9,245 nt of DNA from Desulfarculales bacterium UBA702 (GTDB taxonomy: Bacteria; Desulfobacterota; Syntrophobacteria; Syntrophobacterales; Syntrophobacteraceae): contig DBMI01000109.1 of NCBI GenBank assembly GCA_002298165.1, positions 11,015 to 20,259 of the forward strand, read 5' to 3'. Of this stretch, positions 1 through 6,861 are shown piece by piece; position 1 is the first letter of the stretch, and every line of letters starts with the position of its first letter. The notes under the pieces were generated by a model. That model was not told where the DNA came from, did no database searches, and saw only the letters and a list, made by a program, of their open reading frames with translations. Made by a program: the position numbers and the translations under genes.

Positions 1-45
1 CAACCCCCTCCCCCAACCCCTCCCACCGGTGGAGGGGAGTTTTCC
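1..45. repeat. GC-rich intergenic hairpin, possible repeat or terminator
   Basis: Positions 17-23 (CCCCTCC) pair perfectly with 31-37 (GGAGGGG) around a 7-base loop. The + strand then reads AGTTTTCC, a short T run. The preceding bases 1-24 are a run of C-rich blocks (CCCCCTCCCCC, CCCCTCCC). The element could be the terminator of a rightward gene beyond the left edge, or one copy of a dispersed intergenic palindrome. Only one copy lies in this window, so repeat status is inferred from its look alone. Nothing else is recognisable between it and position 153. Confidence 0.35.
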
Positions 46-153
46 TTCAATCCCGGTGCATTGAACCTCTATCCAGGTTTTAGGAAACAGCCCCTCCCGA
101 GCTTGCCAGCCGCACAGACCAAACCTCTCTGAATTTTCTATAATATTTAATGC

Positions 154-195
154 AAAAAGCCGCTGGTCCCGGAATGGGCCAAGCGGCTTTTTTTT
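154..195. terminator. strong bidirectional Rho-independent terminator
   Basis: The arms 154-164 (AAAAAGCCGCT) and 182-192 (AGCGGCTTTTT) are perfectly complementary. The stem continues through GG 165-166 with CC 179-180 and CCC 168-170 with GGG 176-178, with single-base bulges at 167 and 181 and the loop GGAAT at 171-175. The + strand ends in T8 (188-195). The - strand ends in T5, the complement of A 154-158. It lies 27 bases past the ferredoxin stop codon and so ends that leftward transcript. It would also stop a rightward gene entering from the left of the window. Confidence 0.85.
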
Positions 196-221
196 CATAA
201 AATTCTAACGAGATGAGGCGG

Positions 222-410
222 CTAGACTTCTTCTACCGTGATGGCGCCATGTTCGCAAACTTCCACACAGCTTTCGCAACCCAGGCACTCATCTTCGTTC
301 ACCGGTTCCGCCTTGCCGTCAACCAGTTCATATACATCGACGGGGCAAACATCTACGCATTCGGCATCGCCAGTGCATTTGTCCTTATCAACCGTTACCT
401 TAAAGCTCAT
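222..410 (-). CDS. small di-cluster ferredoxin with a CxxDxxC first motif
   Basis: This 62-residue cytoplasmic electron carrier is of the bacterial 2[4Fe-4S]/7Fe type. The ATG at 410 is chosen because GGAGG lies 5 bases before it; an in-frame upstream ATG at 452 would add 14 residues and has no such site. The second motif is complete (C42-x2-C45-x2-C48-x3-C52). The first reads C12-x2-D15-x2-C18-x3-C22-P, with aspartate where the second cysteine normally sits. By the usual topology cluster I would use C12, D15, C18 and C52, and cluster II C42, C45, C48 and C22. Ferredoxins with this Asp, such as Pyrococcus furiosus Fd and Desulfovibrio africanus FdIII, interconvert [3Fe-4S] and [4Fe-4S] forms. 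The protein is very acidic, as such ferredoxins are. The gene is monocistronic, with a promoter at 500-528 and a terminator at 154-195. The redox partner cannot be told from the sequence. Confidence 0.93.
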   Translation of the reverse strand: MSFKVTVDKDKCTGDAECVDVCPVDVYELVDGKAEPVNEDECLGCESCVEVCEHGAITVEEV

Positions 411-499
411 TTTGTCCTCCGTGGTCTCACTAGGTTTAATTCGGGCAGTCATGCGCCGCCAGACTCATTTCCATGCACCTTAACTATCCTGGGCAGTGT

Positions 500-528
500 T
501 TCGTACCCCCTTCCAAAATTATTGTCAA
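500..528 (-). promoter_or_regulatory. sigma-70-type promoter of the ferredoxin gene
   Basis: On the - strand an exact TTGACA (528-523) is followed after 17 bases by TACGAA (505-500), which matches the -10 consensus at three of six positions. Transcription would start near 493 and leave a leader of about 80 bases before the ATG at 410. The perfect -35 and ideal spacing support the call; the weak -10 lowers it. Confidence 0.5.
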
Positions 529-628
529 GCTGAATATTTAGCTCGGCAAGAGTGAGATTGGATATAGCACGGGGAGTGAAACCCGGCCGATTCGGAAAGT
601 TTTTGCACACGATTTTGAGATCTTAGCG

Positions 629-642
629 TGAAACATGTTTCA
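629..642. promoter_or_regulatory. 14-bp perfect palindrome, possible operator, in the ferredoxin-dsrC gap
   Basis: TGAAACATGTTTCA is a perfect 14-base palindrome about 100 bases upstream of the ferredoxin -35 element. Shape and size suit a dimeric repressor or activator site. The arms (TGAAAC/GTTTCA) do not match Rex, Fur, FNR or parS consensus sequences. The gap from 411 to 786 holds no supported gene. Besides this palindrome it contains the ferredoxin promoter, a small CCGGC hairpin (646-658) and a homopolymer A10 (685-694). Confidence 0.35.
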
Positions 643-684
643 AGTCCGGCACTGCCGGCACCCCGCACCGCCGGAATACAGCTC

Positions 685-703
685 AAAAAAAAAACCGTGG
701 TTT
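685..703 (-). terminator. weak candidate terminator downstream of dsrC
   Basis: Read leftward, the sequence is AAACCACGGTTT running into T10 (complement of A 685-694). This gives a four-base stem with a CACG loop followed by about seven T residues. The T run is good but the stem is short. It lies about 85 bases past the dsrC stop, on the correct strand. It may be the true end of the dsrC transcript or simply a poly-A tract. Confidence 0.35.
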
Positions 704-745
704 CACAATATCATTATTATCCAGTTCCGGCATTAAATCGACCGA

Positions 746-800
746 TCCCGGAACCGCTGCTCCGGGACCGCTTCTTTAGTCGGGATTTAAACACATCCCG
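746..800 (-). other. two successive hairpins at the dsrC 3' end
   Basis: CGGGAT (781-786) pairs with ATCCCG (795-800) around the dsrC stop codon. TCCCGGA (746-752) pairs perfectly with TCCGGGA (761-767) around an 8-base loop. Neither is followed by a T run on the - strand, so neither is a classical intrinsic terminator. They may protect the 3' end of an abundant message such as dsrC, which is an inference. Confidence 0.4.
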
Positions 801-1104
801 TAGGCTTTGGCAACCCGGCCATTTTACATGCTCCCTTTCCTGGCCCGGATGGGAAAAGCTCATAAATGTACTTCAGCTTGTAGCCCGTAACCTTGGTCAG
901 GATTCGCACCATCGGGGCAATGCCGTGCTTTTTGTAATACTCCTGAAGTACGCTTATGACCTTCCAGTGATCATCGGTCAGCTCGGTAATGCCTTCAAAA
1001 TTCTTTACATAATCGACCCATTCGGGGCACCACTCCTCAAAGTTGATGATGAATCCGTCATCGTCAACTTCAAAAGTCTTGCCCTTAAATTCTACCTGGC
1101 CCAT
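787..1104 (-). CDS. dsrC: DsrC, sulfur-carrier protein of dissimilatory sulfite reduction
   Basis: This 105-residue cytoplasmic protein is the usual size for DsrC. DsrC is the co-substrate of DsrAB sulfite reductase: its two C-terminal cysteines carry the sulfur as a trisulfide, which membrane complexes such as DsrMKJOP then reduce. The C-terminal arm is visible and intact: GACKMAGLPKPTGCV, with CysA at 93 and the penultimate CysB at 104, ten residues apart between them. Having both cysteines separates true DsrC from TusE and from regulatory DsrC-like proteins. The ATG at 1104 is chosen because AAGGAGGG (1117-1110) sits 5 bases before it and the family starts there. A longer reading frame reaching 1206 has no family-like N-terminus. 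The gene stands alone, 198 bases past ahbAB and not beside dsrAB, as is common in sulfate reducers. I found no convincing promoter in 1105-1302. Confidence 0.96.
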   Translation of the reverse strand: MGQVEFKGKTFEVDDDGFIINFEEWCPEWVDYVKNFEGITELTDDHWKVISVLQEYYKKHGIAPMVRILTKVTGYKLKYIYELFPSGPGKGACKMAGLPKPTGCV

Positions 1105-1216
1105 GAAAACCCTCCTTCGACAGACCACATCCCGCCTATGATGTTCGGCAGCCATTCCGGGGGAAGCCCCGGGCCGGCAGGCATACCAATGAGCCGAATC
1201 TATCACACAAAAGGCC

Positions 1217-1298
1217 CGGATAACAGGTATCCGATGATTTCTCCAAATAAATCGCTGCTTTACGATCTCGCTTGCGCCGGTTAGGGGGGCACCGGCAC
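1217..1298. other. hairpins in the ahbAB-dsrC spacer
   Basis: CGGATA (1217-1222) pairs with TATCCG (1228-1233), and GCCGGT (1276-1281) pairs with ACCGGC (1291-1296). The second lies just past the ahbAB stop codon but has no T run leftward, so termination there is uncertain. The first could lie within the dsrC leader or promoter. The spacer 1105-1302 has no supported gene. Confidence 0.3.
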
Positions 1299-1302
1299 GC
1301 GC

Positions 1303-2289
1303 TCATTCCCAGAAAAGCTTCAGCCGTACTTTCTTAAACTCCCTTGTGCTGAAAAGGATGCGAAAATCATCCATGCCGATAGCTCCGGCGAGTTTTTTGG
1401 CGGTCGTTTCGCACTCTTCGGGACTGCGGCCGTGGATCATCGCATAGAGGTTGAACGGCCAATCGGGGTAGGCAGGCCGATAGTAGCAGTGGCTCACCTC
1501 GGGGTGCGAGGCCAGAATTTCTCCCAGCCTGTCGATCCTCTCCTCTGGGCAGTTCCAGACGACCATGCCGTTAGCCCGAAATCCGACCTGTCTGTGATTC
1601 AGAATGGCAGCGAATCGTCGTATGGTGCCATTTGAAGTCCAATCGGAAATTGTCCCAAGCAACTCCGCCTCATTCATTCCGAGTTTTTGGGCCCAGAGGG
1701 CGAAAGGCTGTTGAACGAGCGGCAGGTCCTCCTGAATGCACTTAACGATTCGGATATTTTCGGGGGTCGGGCTGAAACGGCTGGTCGATTCGGTGGGAGG
1801 CAGCCCGGGTCTTTCCTCGGCGATTTCAGAATCGCCATCTTCCAGAACGTCGAGCACTACGGCGAGTTTATATTTTTTCAGGGCCGGGAGGATCCGCGCG
1901 GGCCATCCGCCCGCTTCAGCGGAAATTTTGGCAACCACCTCGTCGAGTTCCTTGCCCGGAGGGACCGCTATCGTAAACCACATATTGAAGTGACCCGGGC
2001 GAAGATAATTGTGGCTGACTCCGGGGTAGCGGTTTACCACCTCGGCCGCGCGCTCCAATTCACTCTCCGGCACCGCCATAGCCACCAGGCTGCTCCGGTA
2101 TCCCAGCGCGCCTGTATTAAAAATCGCACTTATCTGGCGGAGGGCTTTCTCTTCCTTTAACGACCCAATGAGGGTCCGCACTTCCTTTTCCCCGATCTCA
2201 AGCCCTTCGGATAATGCCCGGAAAGGCTCCGATACAAGAGGGAATGAACGCTGGACCCGGTCGAGTAATATCCGGCTCGTTGAATCCAA
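1303..2289 (-). CDS. ahbA/ahbB: siroheme decarboxylase, AhbA and AhbB halves in one chain (Lrp/AsnC-like)
   Basis: This 328-residue protein is two homologous Lrp/AsnC-type units of about 155 residues joined by a linker near 150-175. Each has an N-terminal winged-helix-like segment (about 5-55 and 177-230) and a C-terminal alpha/beta domain. The first half has AIFNTGALGYRSS (about 55-67) and VSHNYLRPGHFNMWFT (91-106), which look like AhbA. The second has ILNHRQVGFRANGM (229-242) and VSHCYYRP (265-272), which look like AhbB. AhbA/AhbB decarboxylate siroheme to 12,18-didecarboxysiroheme in the siroheme-dependent heme pathway. NirD/L/G/H of heme d1 synthesis are relatives. The nearby dsrC and lack of nir genes favour Ahb, but heme d1 is not excluded. 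The start is TTG at 2289, with AAGGGAG 7 bases upstream; no in-frame ATG fits. AhbA and AhbB are often separate genes, so the fusion is notable. Confidence 0.88.
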   Translation of the reverse strand: MDSTSRILLDRVQRSFPLVSEPFRALSEGLEIGEKEVRTLIGSLKEEKALRQISAIFNTGALGYRSSLVAMAVPESELERAAEVVNRYPGVSHNYLRPGHFNMWFTIAVPPGKELDEVVAKISAEAGGWPARILPALKKYKLAVVLDVLEDGDSEIAEERPGLPPTESTSRFSPTPENIRIVKCIQEDLPLVQQPFALWAQKLGMNEAELLGTISDWTSNGTIRRFAAILNHRQVGFRANGMVVWNCPEERIDRLGEILASHPEVSHCYYRPAYPDWPFNLYAMIHGRSPEECETTAKKLAGAIGMDDFRILFSTREFKKVRLKLFWE

Positions 2290-2413
2290 GACAATGCTCC
2301 CTTAAAATGATATGGATAAAGCTCAACGGGATTTTGTAAGAATGGGCAGACCGGCACCTGAAATACCAATAATATGTCAGCACCAGACCCAAAAGCAAAA
2401 TACGCCACTCCGG

Positions 2414-2442
2414 AATATAAACCGATGGTTCTTTTCTGACAA
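2414..2442 (-). promoter_or_regulatory. sigma-70-type promoter of ahbAB
   Basis: Read leftward, TTGTCA (2442-2437), 17 bases, then TATATT (2419-2414): each hexamer matches consensus at five of six positions with ideal spacing. Transcription would begin near 2407, giving a leader of about 118 bases. A weaker alternative, TTGCTT-N18-TATTAT, lies at 2398-2369. Confidence 0.55.
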
Positions 2443-2451
2443 GCAAAGGCT

Positions 2452-2467
2452 TGGCAGTTATTTGGCT
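2452..2467 (+). promoter_or_regulatory. possible sigma-54 -24/-12 promoter of the hydrolase gene
   Basis: TGGCAGTTATTTGGCT keeps the required GG (2453-2454), exactly 10 bases, then GC (2465-2466). It also has TGGCA at -24 and T..GCT at -12, but T at -14 is replaced by G. Transcription would start near 2478, about 75 bases before the ATG at 2554. It lies back to back with the leftward ahbAB promoter. GG-N10-GC alone is common by chance, so the call rests on the TGGCA extension. Confidence 0.35.
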
Positions 2468-2553
2468 TTGCGGTAAACAGTGCGATTCACCGGCACGGAA
2501 TCAGGGGTGTGAAAATGACAAGCAGCAGCGCCCATAAGTAGAAGGAGTTGACA

Positions 2554-3366
2554 ATGGCCGATCTGCCCATAGACTACTCGGTTTTGGACAGACCAGAGAT
2601 CCTGAACTACATCTTTCATCCCAGGAAAGAATGGAGCAGCGCCGAATCCGGCCGTGCGAGCGACCTCTCAATCCCGGTTGAAGAAGGCATATCGATCGGG
2701 GCCAAATTCCACATGACTGACAGACAAGGCCCGAATATCCTCTTTTTCCATGGAAACGGCGAGATAGTTTCGGATTACGACGATCTTGGCCCACTCTACA
2801 ACCGCATGGGTATAAACTTCCTCGCCTTCGATTACCGTGGCTATGGACGCTCGGGTGGTACGCCTACCGTCAGTGCAATGATGCGGGACTGTGTAACAGC
2901 TTTCGACTTTACGCTGAAGTGGCTTAACCAGGGCGGGTTCAACGGTCCGGTAATCGTAATGGGCAGGTCGCTCGGCAGCGCATCGGCCCTCGAAATCGCC
3001 TCGATCCGGCAGGAAGGCGTGGACGGGCTTATAATCGAAAGCGGGTTCGCCTTTGCCGAGCCTTTGCTGAGGGTCCTGGGACTGGATCTTCGAGGATCCG
3101 GCTTCAGCGAGGCCAAAGGCTTCAGAAACGTCGATAAGATCAGAAACTTCACCAAACCGGTATTGATAATTCACGCCGAATTCGACCACATCATTCCATT
3201 TTCGGACGGCCAGGCATTTTTCGACGCCTCAACATCGGCGGACAAGATGCTCTTGAAGATCCCCGGAGCAAACCACAACGATATATTCTCCAGGGCACTG
3301 ACCGAGTACATGGCGGCCATAAAATCCTTTGCCGAGCGAGTGAAGGTTGCTAAATCCGCAAAGTGA
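2554..3366 (+). CDS. alpha/beta hydrolase, BEM46/ABHD13-like serine hydrolase
   Basis: This 270-residue single-domain hydrolase has no clear signal peptide, so it is probably cytoplasmic or membrane-associated. It has the strand-loop FFHGNGE (64-70) for the oxyanion hole and FDYRGYGRSGG (92-102), typical of the BEM46-type subgroup. The nucleophile elbow is GRSLGS with Ser139. Asp211 in HAEFDHIIPF and His241 in GANHND complete the triad. All three catalytic residues are present, so the enzyme should be active as an esterase, thioesterase or peptidase-like hydrolase; the substrate cannot be read from the sequence. The ATG at 2554 is preceded by GAAGGAG (2541-2547) with 6 bases between. An in-frame TTG at 2548 abuts that site and is unlikely. 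The next gene starts 98 bases downstream on the same strand with no visible terminator, so the two may be co-transcribed. Confidence 0.88.
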   Translation: MADLPIDYSVLDRPEILNYIFHPRKEWSSAESGRASDLSIPVEEGISIGAKFHMTDRQGPNILFFHGNGEIVSDYDDLGPLYNRMGINFLAFDYRGYGRSGGTPTVSAMMRDCVTAFDFTLKWLNQGGFNGPVIVMGRSLGSASALEIASIRQEGVDGLIIESGFAFAEPLLRVLGLDLRGSGFSEAKGFRNVDKIRNFTKPVLIIHAEFDHIIPFSDGQAFFDASTSADKMLLKIPGANHNDIFSRALTEYMAAIKSFAERVKVAKSAK

Positions 3367-3464
3367 CCGGATGCGGTTTTCGAGGGTAGTCCCCGGATCA
3401 ATAAAATGATGGAAGCGGTCTGGAATCCGTGTAAGATAACCCTCAAAATTCAACAAGAACCAGG

Positions 3465-5750
3465 GTGGCCAAAGTTATGGGTAAGGGCGAGCAAGGCGGA
3501 GTTTTTTCTTTCCCGAAGATCTTTCAATATTTTTCCTCCCAGTCAAAACCCATTGGAAGTGAATCAAACCACTGGACGAAAATACAACAACGGCTTGCCG
3601 GCCCGACCACGCTTGTTATCCTGATAGTAGCCAATTTGGCAGCCTTCCTGCCGCATTACCTCGGGAAATTCACCTTCCCCTGGGATTTTATCGGTGGTTA
3701 TCACACCGTCTCCTTTGGCTGGTATGCTTATGGGGAGCTTTTCTCGCCGCCGAAGTGGTTCCCGTGGGCTCACGGCGGATTTCCCGCCGACCTGTCGGTT
3801 CAGGCCGGCGGATGGTACCTGCCATTGATGGCATTAAAGCTTCTCGGAATTCCCTATTCCCTGAGAGCGGCAACGATAGTGCAGTCTCTTCATCCAATTC
3901 TGGGTGGATTTGGCATCTATATGCTTTTGCGCCGGTTGGAAATCGGCGCTTCGGCCGCGTTGCTCGGAGCCGTATCCTTTCACTTCTCGGCCGGTTTTTT
4001 CTCAAACCAGCAGCATGTTGATATCATTCGTGCCATCGCTTTACTGCCATGGCTTTTGTGGGCTCTACATCCGGAGAGTTTGCTGAAGGGCTTCAGGGGG
4101 CCGGTTATCGCTGCCGTCCTGCTCTTCCAGTTCCTTGTCGCCTCTTATCCTGGAATAATTGTTGCCGCCGCGTATGCCTGTGCCGCATGGTGCGGATTTT
4201 GGGGCCTGTTTGACCGAATAGGCCAGGAACGGAAGCGTTACTCCTTCATCCTGGTTGCGACGGTAGTCTCGGGTGTCTTGCTCTCGATGATCAAGTGGGC
4301 ACCCGTTTTTGCCAGCAGGTCAGCATTTGATTTGCTCCATGGTCCATTCTATCCTTTTCATCCTCAGTTTTTTCTAACACTGTTGCTGCCCTACGATACC
4401 CAGGCTCTCCCAACTTCCGATCCGACCATGCGGTGCCTCTATTTGCCTCTCGCCATGCTCGCCGGAATCTTATTCATCGACTTTCGTGAAAAGCGGGTCC
4501 GCGCCGGCCTGTTATTTGTCGCGGTGACGATTTTTATCGGTATTCTCGTAAGGTGGCTTGCAGATACAACTGGTTTTAACTGGCTTCCGGGAATCAGCGC
4601 CAGCCGATTTCCAGTATCGGATTGGCGTCCGATTTTTCAGATCGGGCTCATAATTCTGGGCGCGAGCGGTTGGTACCGTCTTTTCGGGCGAGGGACCAAT
4701 TTCAGGCTGCCTATCGTCATTATCCCATGGTTCTGTATCATCGCGGCTACGATCCTGATGGGGCTGAGCCTGGGCTACAGGACCGAAGAGTTGAGGCATC
4801 CCCTGATCATTGCGGCGGTTTCCCTGGCCGTTGTTTCTTTCGCTACCCGATTCGGAAGCATAAACGGCCAAATGGTAATTTTATGCGCGGTGCTGCTGAG
4901 CGTGTTCGCCTTTGTTGACGGAATTACTTACCAAAAACTCCAGCGTACGACATGGAGAACCCCGTGGGTGGACCCCAAGGGTGCTCTTCGCTTATTCGGG
5001 ACTGCCTCCACTGGCGAGCATGTTCCACAGGTACCTGCCCTCGTCCGGCGCCCAATGCGGTTTGCCGCCGGGGAGAGCGCCGCCGATGCGGTTACTCCCG
5101 TCAACTACACCAATTCCCTCTACAACCAGTGCTGGTATGACGCCCGCTTTGGCCTTTTTGGCTACAACACCGAAACCTTCAGGTTGTCCGGGCCTCATAA
5201 GCAATTCTATAGGAAACTGGTGAATAGTGCAGGTCCTCCGGCAGAGGCCCTTTTCAATTTCATGCGCGCCCCTCACCAGTTGGCACTGATCCCTCCCGAA
5301 GCATCCTTCGACCCGGGCCTGCTCCCGCCCGCCGATATGCAGACGCTGCCCTTCTCACGTTCCCTGATTGATGAGGCCGCCGCCGCTCCGGTGTCCTATG
5401 CAGCAGATCAAGTTGTATACACGGTTTATGCTCCCCGGGGGATAAAGATCGTGGAAAACGAAATGTGGTGGCCCGGTTGGCAGATGGTATTGTGCTCGAA
5501 GGATGCCGGTTGCCTGAGCCCGATAGAATCCACATCTTCGCCGGAAGGCCTTCGCACCTGGGTTGTCCCCGCGGGTGAATGGCTGGCCCAGACGAGGTTT
5601 ATCCCTCCGGGCCGCCTCGCCGGCTCAATTCTTTCCGCCCTGGGCCTTGTAACTTCCCTGATAACCGGCCTAGCCGCTTACCGGTCAACGCGTAGAAGTT
5701 CTGCAACGCGGCTTGAGCCCCAGTCAGGCAGCAGAGGCAATCACCAATGA
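3465..5750 (+). CDS. large polytopic membrane protein, YfhO/GT-C glycosyltransferase-like
   Basis: About 761 residues with roughly a dozen hydrophobic helices. The first spans about 47-66. A long non-cytoplasmic loop follows (67-115) that is rich in aromatic and acidic residues, including PWDFIGGYH near 72-80. More helices run to about 485. A soluble, probably periplasmic, domain covers about 490-715, then a last helix (718-738) and a basic tail. This layout is that of YfhO-like and other GT-C proteins, which transfer sugars from polyprenyl-phosphate donors outside the membrane. I infer a role in decorating a surface polysaccharide, lipid or protein. Exact family and substrate are uncertain. 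The start is GTG at 3465 or ATG at 3477; neither has a strong ribosome site. The stop at 5750 lies inside the end of the convergent WcbI-like gene. The gene follows the hydrolase by 98 bases and is probably in its transcript. Confidence 0.72.
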   Translation: MAKVMGKGEQGGVFSFPKIFQYFSSQSKPIGSESNHWTKIQQRLAGPTTLVILIVANLAAFLPHYLGKFTFPWDFIGGYHTVSFGWYAYGELFSPPKWFPWAHGGFPADLSVQAGGWYLPLMALKLLGIPYSLRAATIVQSLHPILGGFGIYMLLRRLEIGASAALLGAVSFHFSAGFFSNQQHVDIIRAIALLPWLLWALHPESLLKGFRGPVIAAVLLFQFLVASYPGIIVAAAYACAAWCGFWGLFDRIGQERKRYSFILVATVVSGVLLSMIKWAPVFASRSAFDLLHGPFYPFHPQFFLTLLLPYDTQALPTSDPTMRCLYLPLAMLAGILFIDFREKRVRAGLLFVAVTIFIGILVRWLADTTGFNWLPGISASRFPVSDWRPIFQIGLIILGASGWYRLFGRGTNFRLPIVIIPWFCIIAATILMGLSLGYRTEELRHPLIIAAVSLAVVSFATRFGSINGQMVILCAVLLSVFAFVDGITYQKLQRTTWRTPWVDPKGALRLFGTASTGEHVPQVPALVRRPMRFAAGESAADAVTPVNYTNSLYNQCWYDARFGLFGYNTETFRLSGPHKQFYRKLVNSAGPPAEALFNFMRAPHQLALIPPEASFDPGLLPPADMQTLPFSRSLIDEAAAAPVSYAADQVVYTVYAPRGIKIVENEMWWPGWQMVLCSKDAGCLSPIESTSSPEGLRTWVVPAGEWLAQTRFIPPGRLAGSILSALGLVTSLITGLAAYRSTRRSSATRLEPQSGSRGNHQ

Positions 5751-6679
5751 AAAAGCGGGGATAAGTCCAGCCCGCTGTAATTGCCCGAAATTATCCTGTC
5801 GATAACTTTCAGCTTCTCCTCATTCATCTTCGCGGCGGCTTCAACCGTTGGGCTATTTTCTTTGTAGAAGGTATAAAGGGATGATACGTATTCGCTCTGG
5901 CTCAACAGAAAACCCATGTAATAAAAACAGCCGCCATCGTCGAACTCTATCCCCAATGCTTCCTTGACGGCGCTGGACACAGGCATTTCATCGTGTAACA
6001 TGAACTCCCGTTTTGGCACCGGCACTTTTTCACAAATCCCCAATCCGGCCAGCAGCCTGTTGGCAAGATAGGTATAGACAACATTGGACGGGTGCCATCT
6101 ATTCAGCATGAGCTTCTCACGAACGTATACATTCCTGAATAGATAACTGACGTGGGTATCCATGTAAAACATTCTTTCCGCATTCTCCAGACGCTTGAGC
6201 GCCAATCCATAAACCGTCTTGTAAAATTCGGAATGTACGTTGTCACGGCAGAAATCATGGTAGAATTTGGTGGCCTTTGCCCTGTCATAGCCATTAAGGA
6301 AACACCATAGAACGATTCCGCATTGTGCATCCGGAGCAAATGCCCTGTCGGTGCGGATAGGTATTCTGGTCGAGAATGGGGAATATCCTATAAAGTCTAT
6401 GCCCGGGAAGATGATTACCGGTATATTCCTGGTACTTTTATTGAACCTGATAAGTTGGGACGTGCTGGCGAGTCCGTATTTTTCTTCAAAAACCGGTTGG
6501 GTAAAAATCACATCTACATCGTTGTATATGCTCTCAAAACTATTGCTCTCCTCTCCGCTCCACTGATGTACCGGCACAATGTCCACAATACTGTAAAGTC
6601 GATTAAACTCATCCAGAGACCGCAAAAGGAACTTGAGCGGCCCCTGTTGGCAGTTAGCAATAAATACGCACTTTTTCAT
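5741..6679 (-). CDS. WcbI-family polysaccharide biosynthesis protein
   Basis: This 312-residue protein opens with MKKCVFIANCQQGPLKFLL. The NCQ at 9-11, directly after the first beta strand, is the hallmark of WcbI, a capsule-biosynthesis protein that binds coenzyme A or acetyl-CoA and is a putative acetyltransferase. Further family-like points are VIFTQPV (57-63), FPGIDFIGYSPF (91-102) and RWHPSN with His196. The last 70 residues are helical and less recognisable. There is no signal peptide, so it acts in the cytoplasm. The ATG at 6679 follows GGGGGA with 5 bases between. The 3' end overlaps the convergent membrane-protein gene by 10 bases. A sigma-54-like promoter lies about 185 bases upstream. 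The gene is visibly more A+T-rich than its neighbours, which may mean it arrived separately. Its exact modification and target glycan are unknown. Confidence 0.82.
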   Translation of the reverse strand: MKKCVFIANCQQGPLKFLLRSLDEFNRLYSIVDIVPVHQWSGEESNSFESIYNDVDVIFTQPVFEEKYGLASTSQLIRFNKSTRNIPVIIFPGIDFIGYSPFSTRIPIRTDRAFAPDAQCGIVLWCFLNGYDRAKATKFYHDFCRDNVHSEFYKTVYGLALKRLENAERMFYMDTHVSYLFRNVYVREKLMLNRWHPSNVVYTYLANRLLAGLGICEKVPVPKREFMLHDEMPVSSAVKEALGIEFDDGGCFYYMGFLLSQSEYVSSLYTFYKENSPTVEAAAKMNEEKLKVIDRIISGNYSGLDLSPLFHW

Positions 6680-6861
6680 TCAAATCCCCCGACCCTGAAT
6701 CCTTGTATTCCGAGATCGCTCGATCCCTCAATTTCCGGACGGTTTTTCAAATAATTGACATCGCTTTCGGGATTCAAGTGATCTCCCGGTGCGAATTATC
6801 CCGGTTATTTGGAGCAATTAATTGACCAAGAGGTGCCAGGCCCCCTCCGCGTATTTGAATG

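Noticed and set aside
629..642. parS-like centromere site
   Set aside because: The arms are in the reverse order to the parS consensus (TGTTTC...GAAACA), so ParB binding is not expected.
628..1284. Rightward 218-residue reading frame opposite dsrC
   Set aside because: It covers the clearly real dsrC in antisense, has no family motifs and no ribosome site; it is a by-product of the dsrC codons.
2198..2446. Leftward 82-residue frame with a hydrophobic N-terminal stretch
   Set aside because: Its last third lies inside ahbAB in another frame and the rest overlaps the ahbAB promoter and leader; no recognisable motif.
6323..6754. Rightward 143-residue frame opposite the WcbI-like gene
   Set aside because: Antisense to a gene with clear family motifs; no motif of its own.
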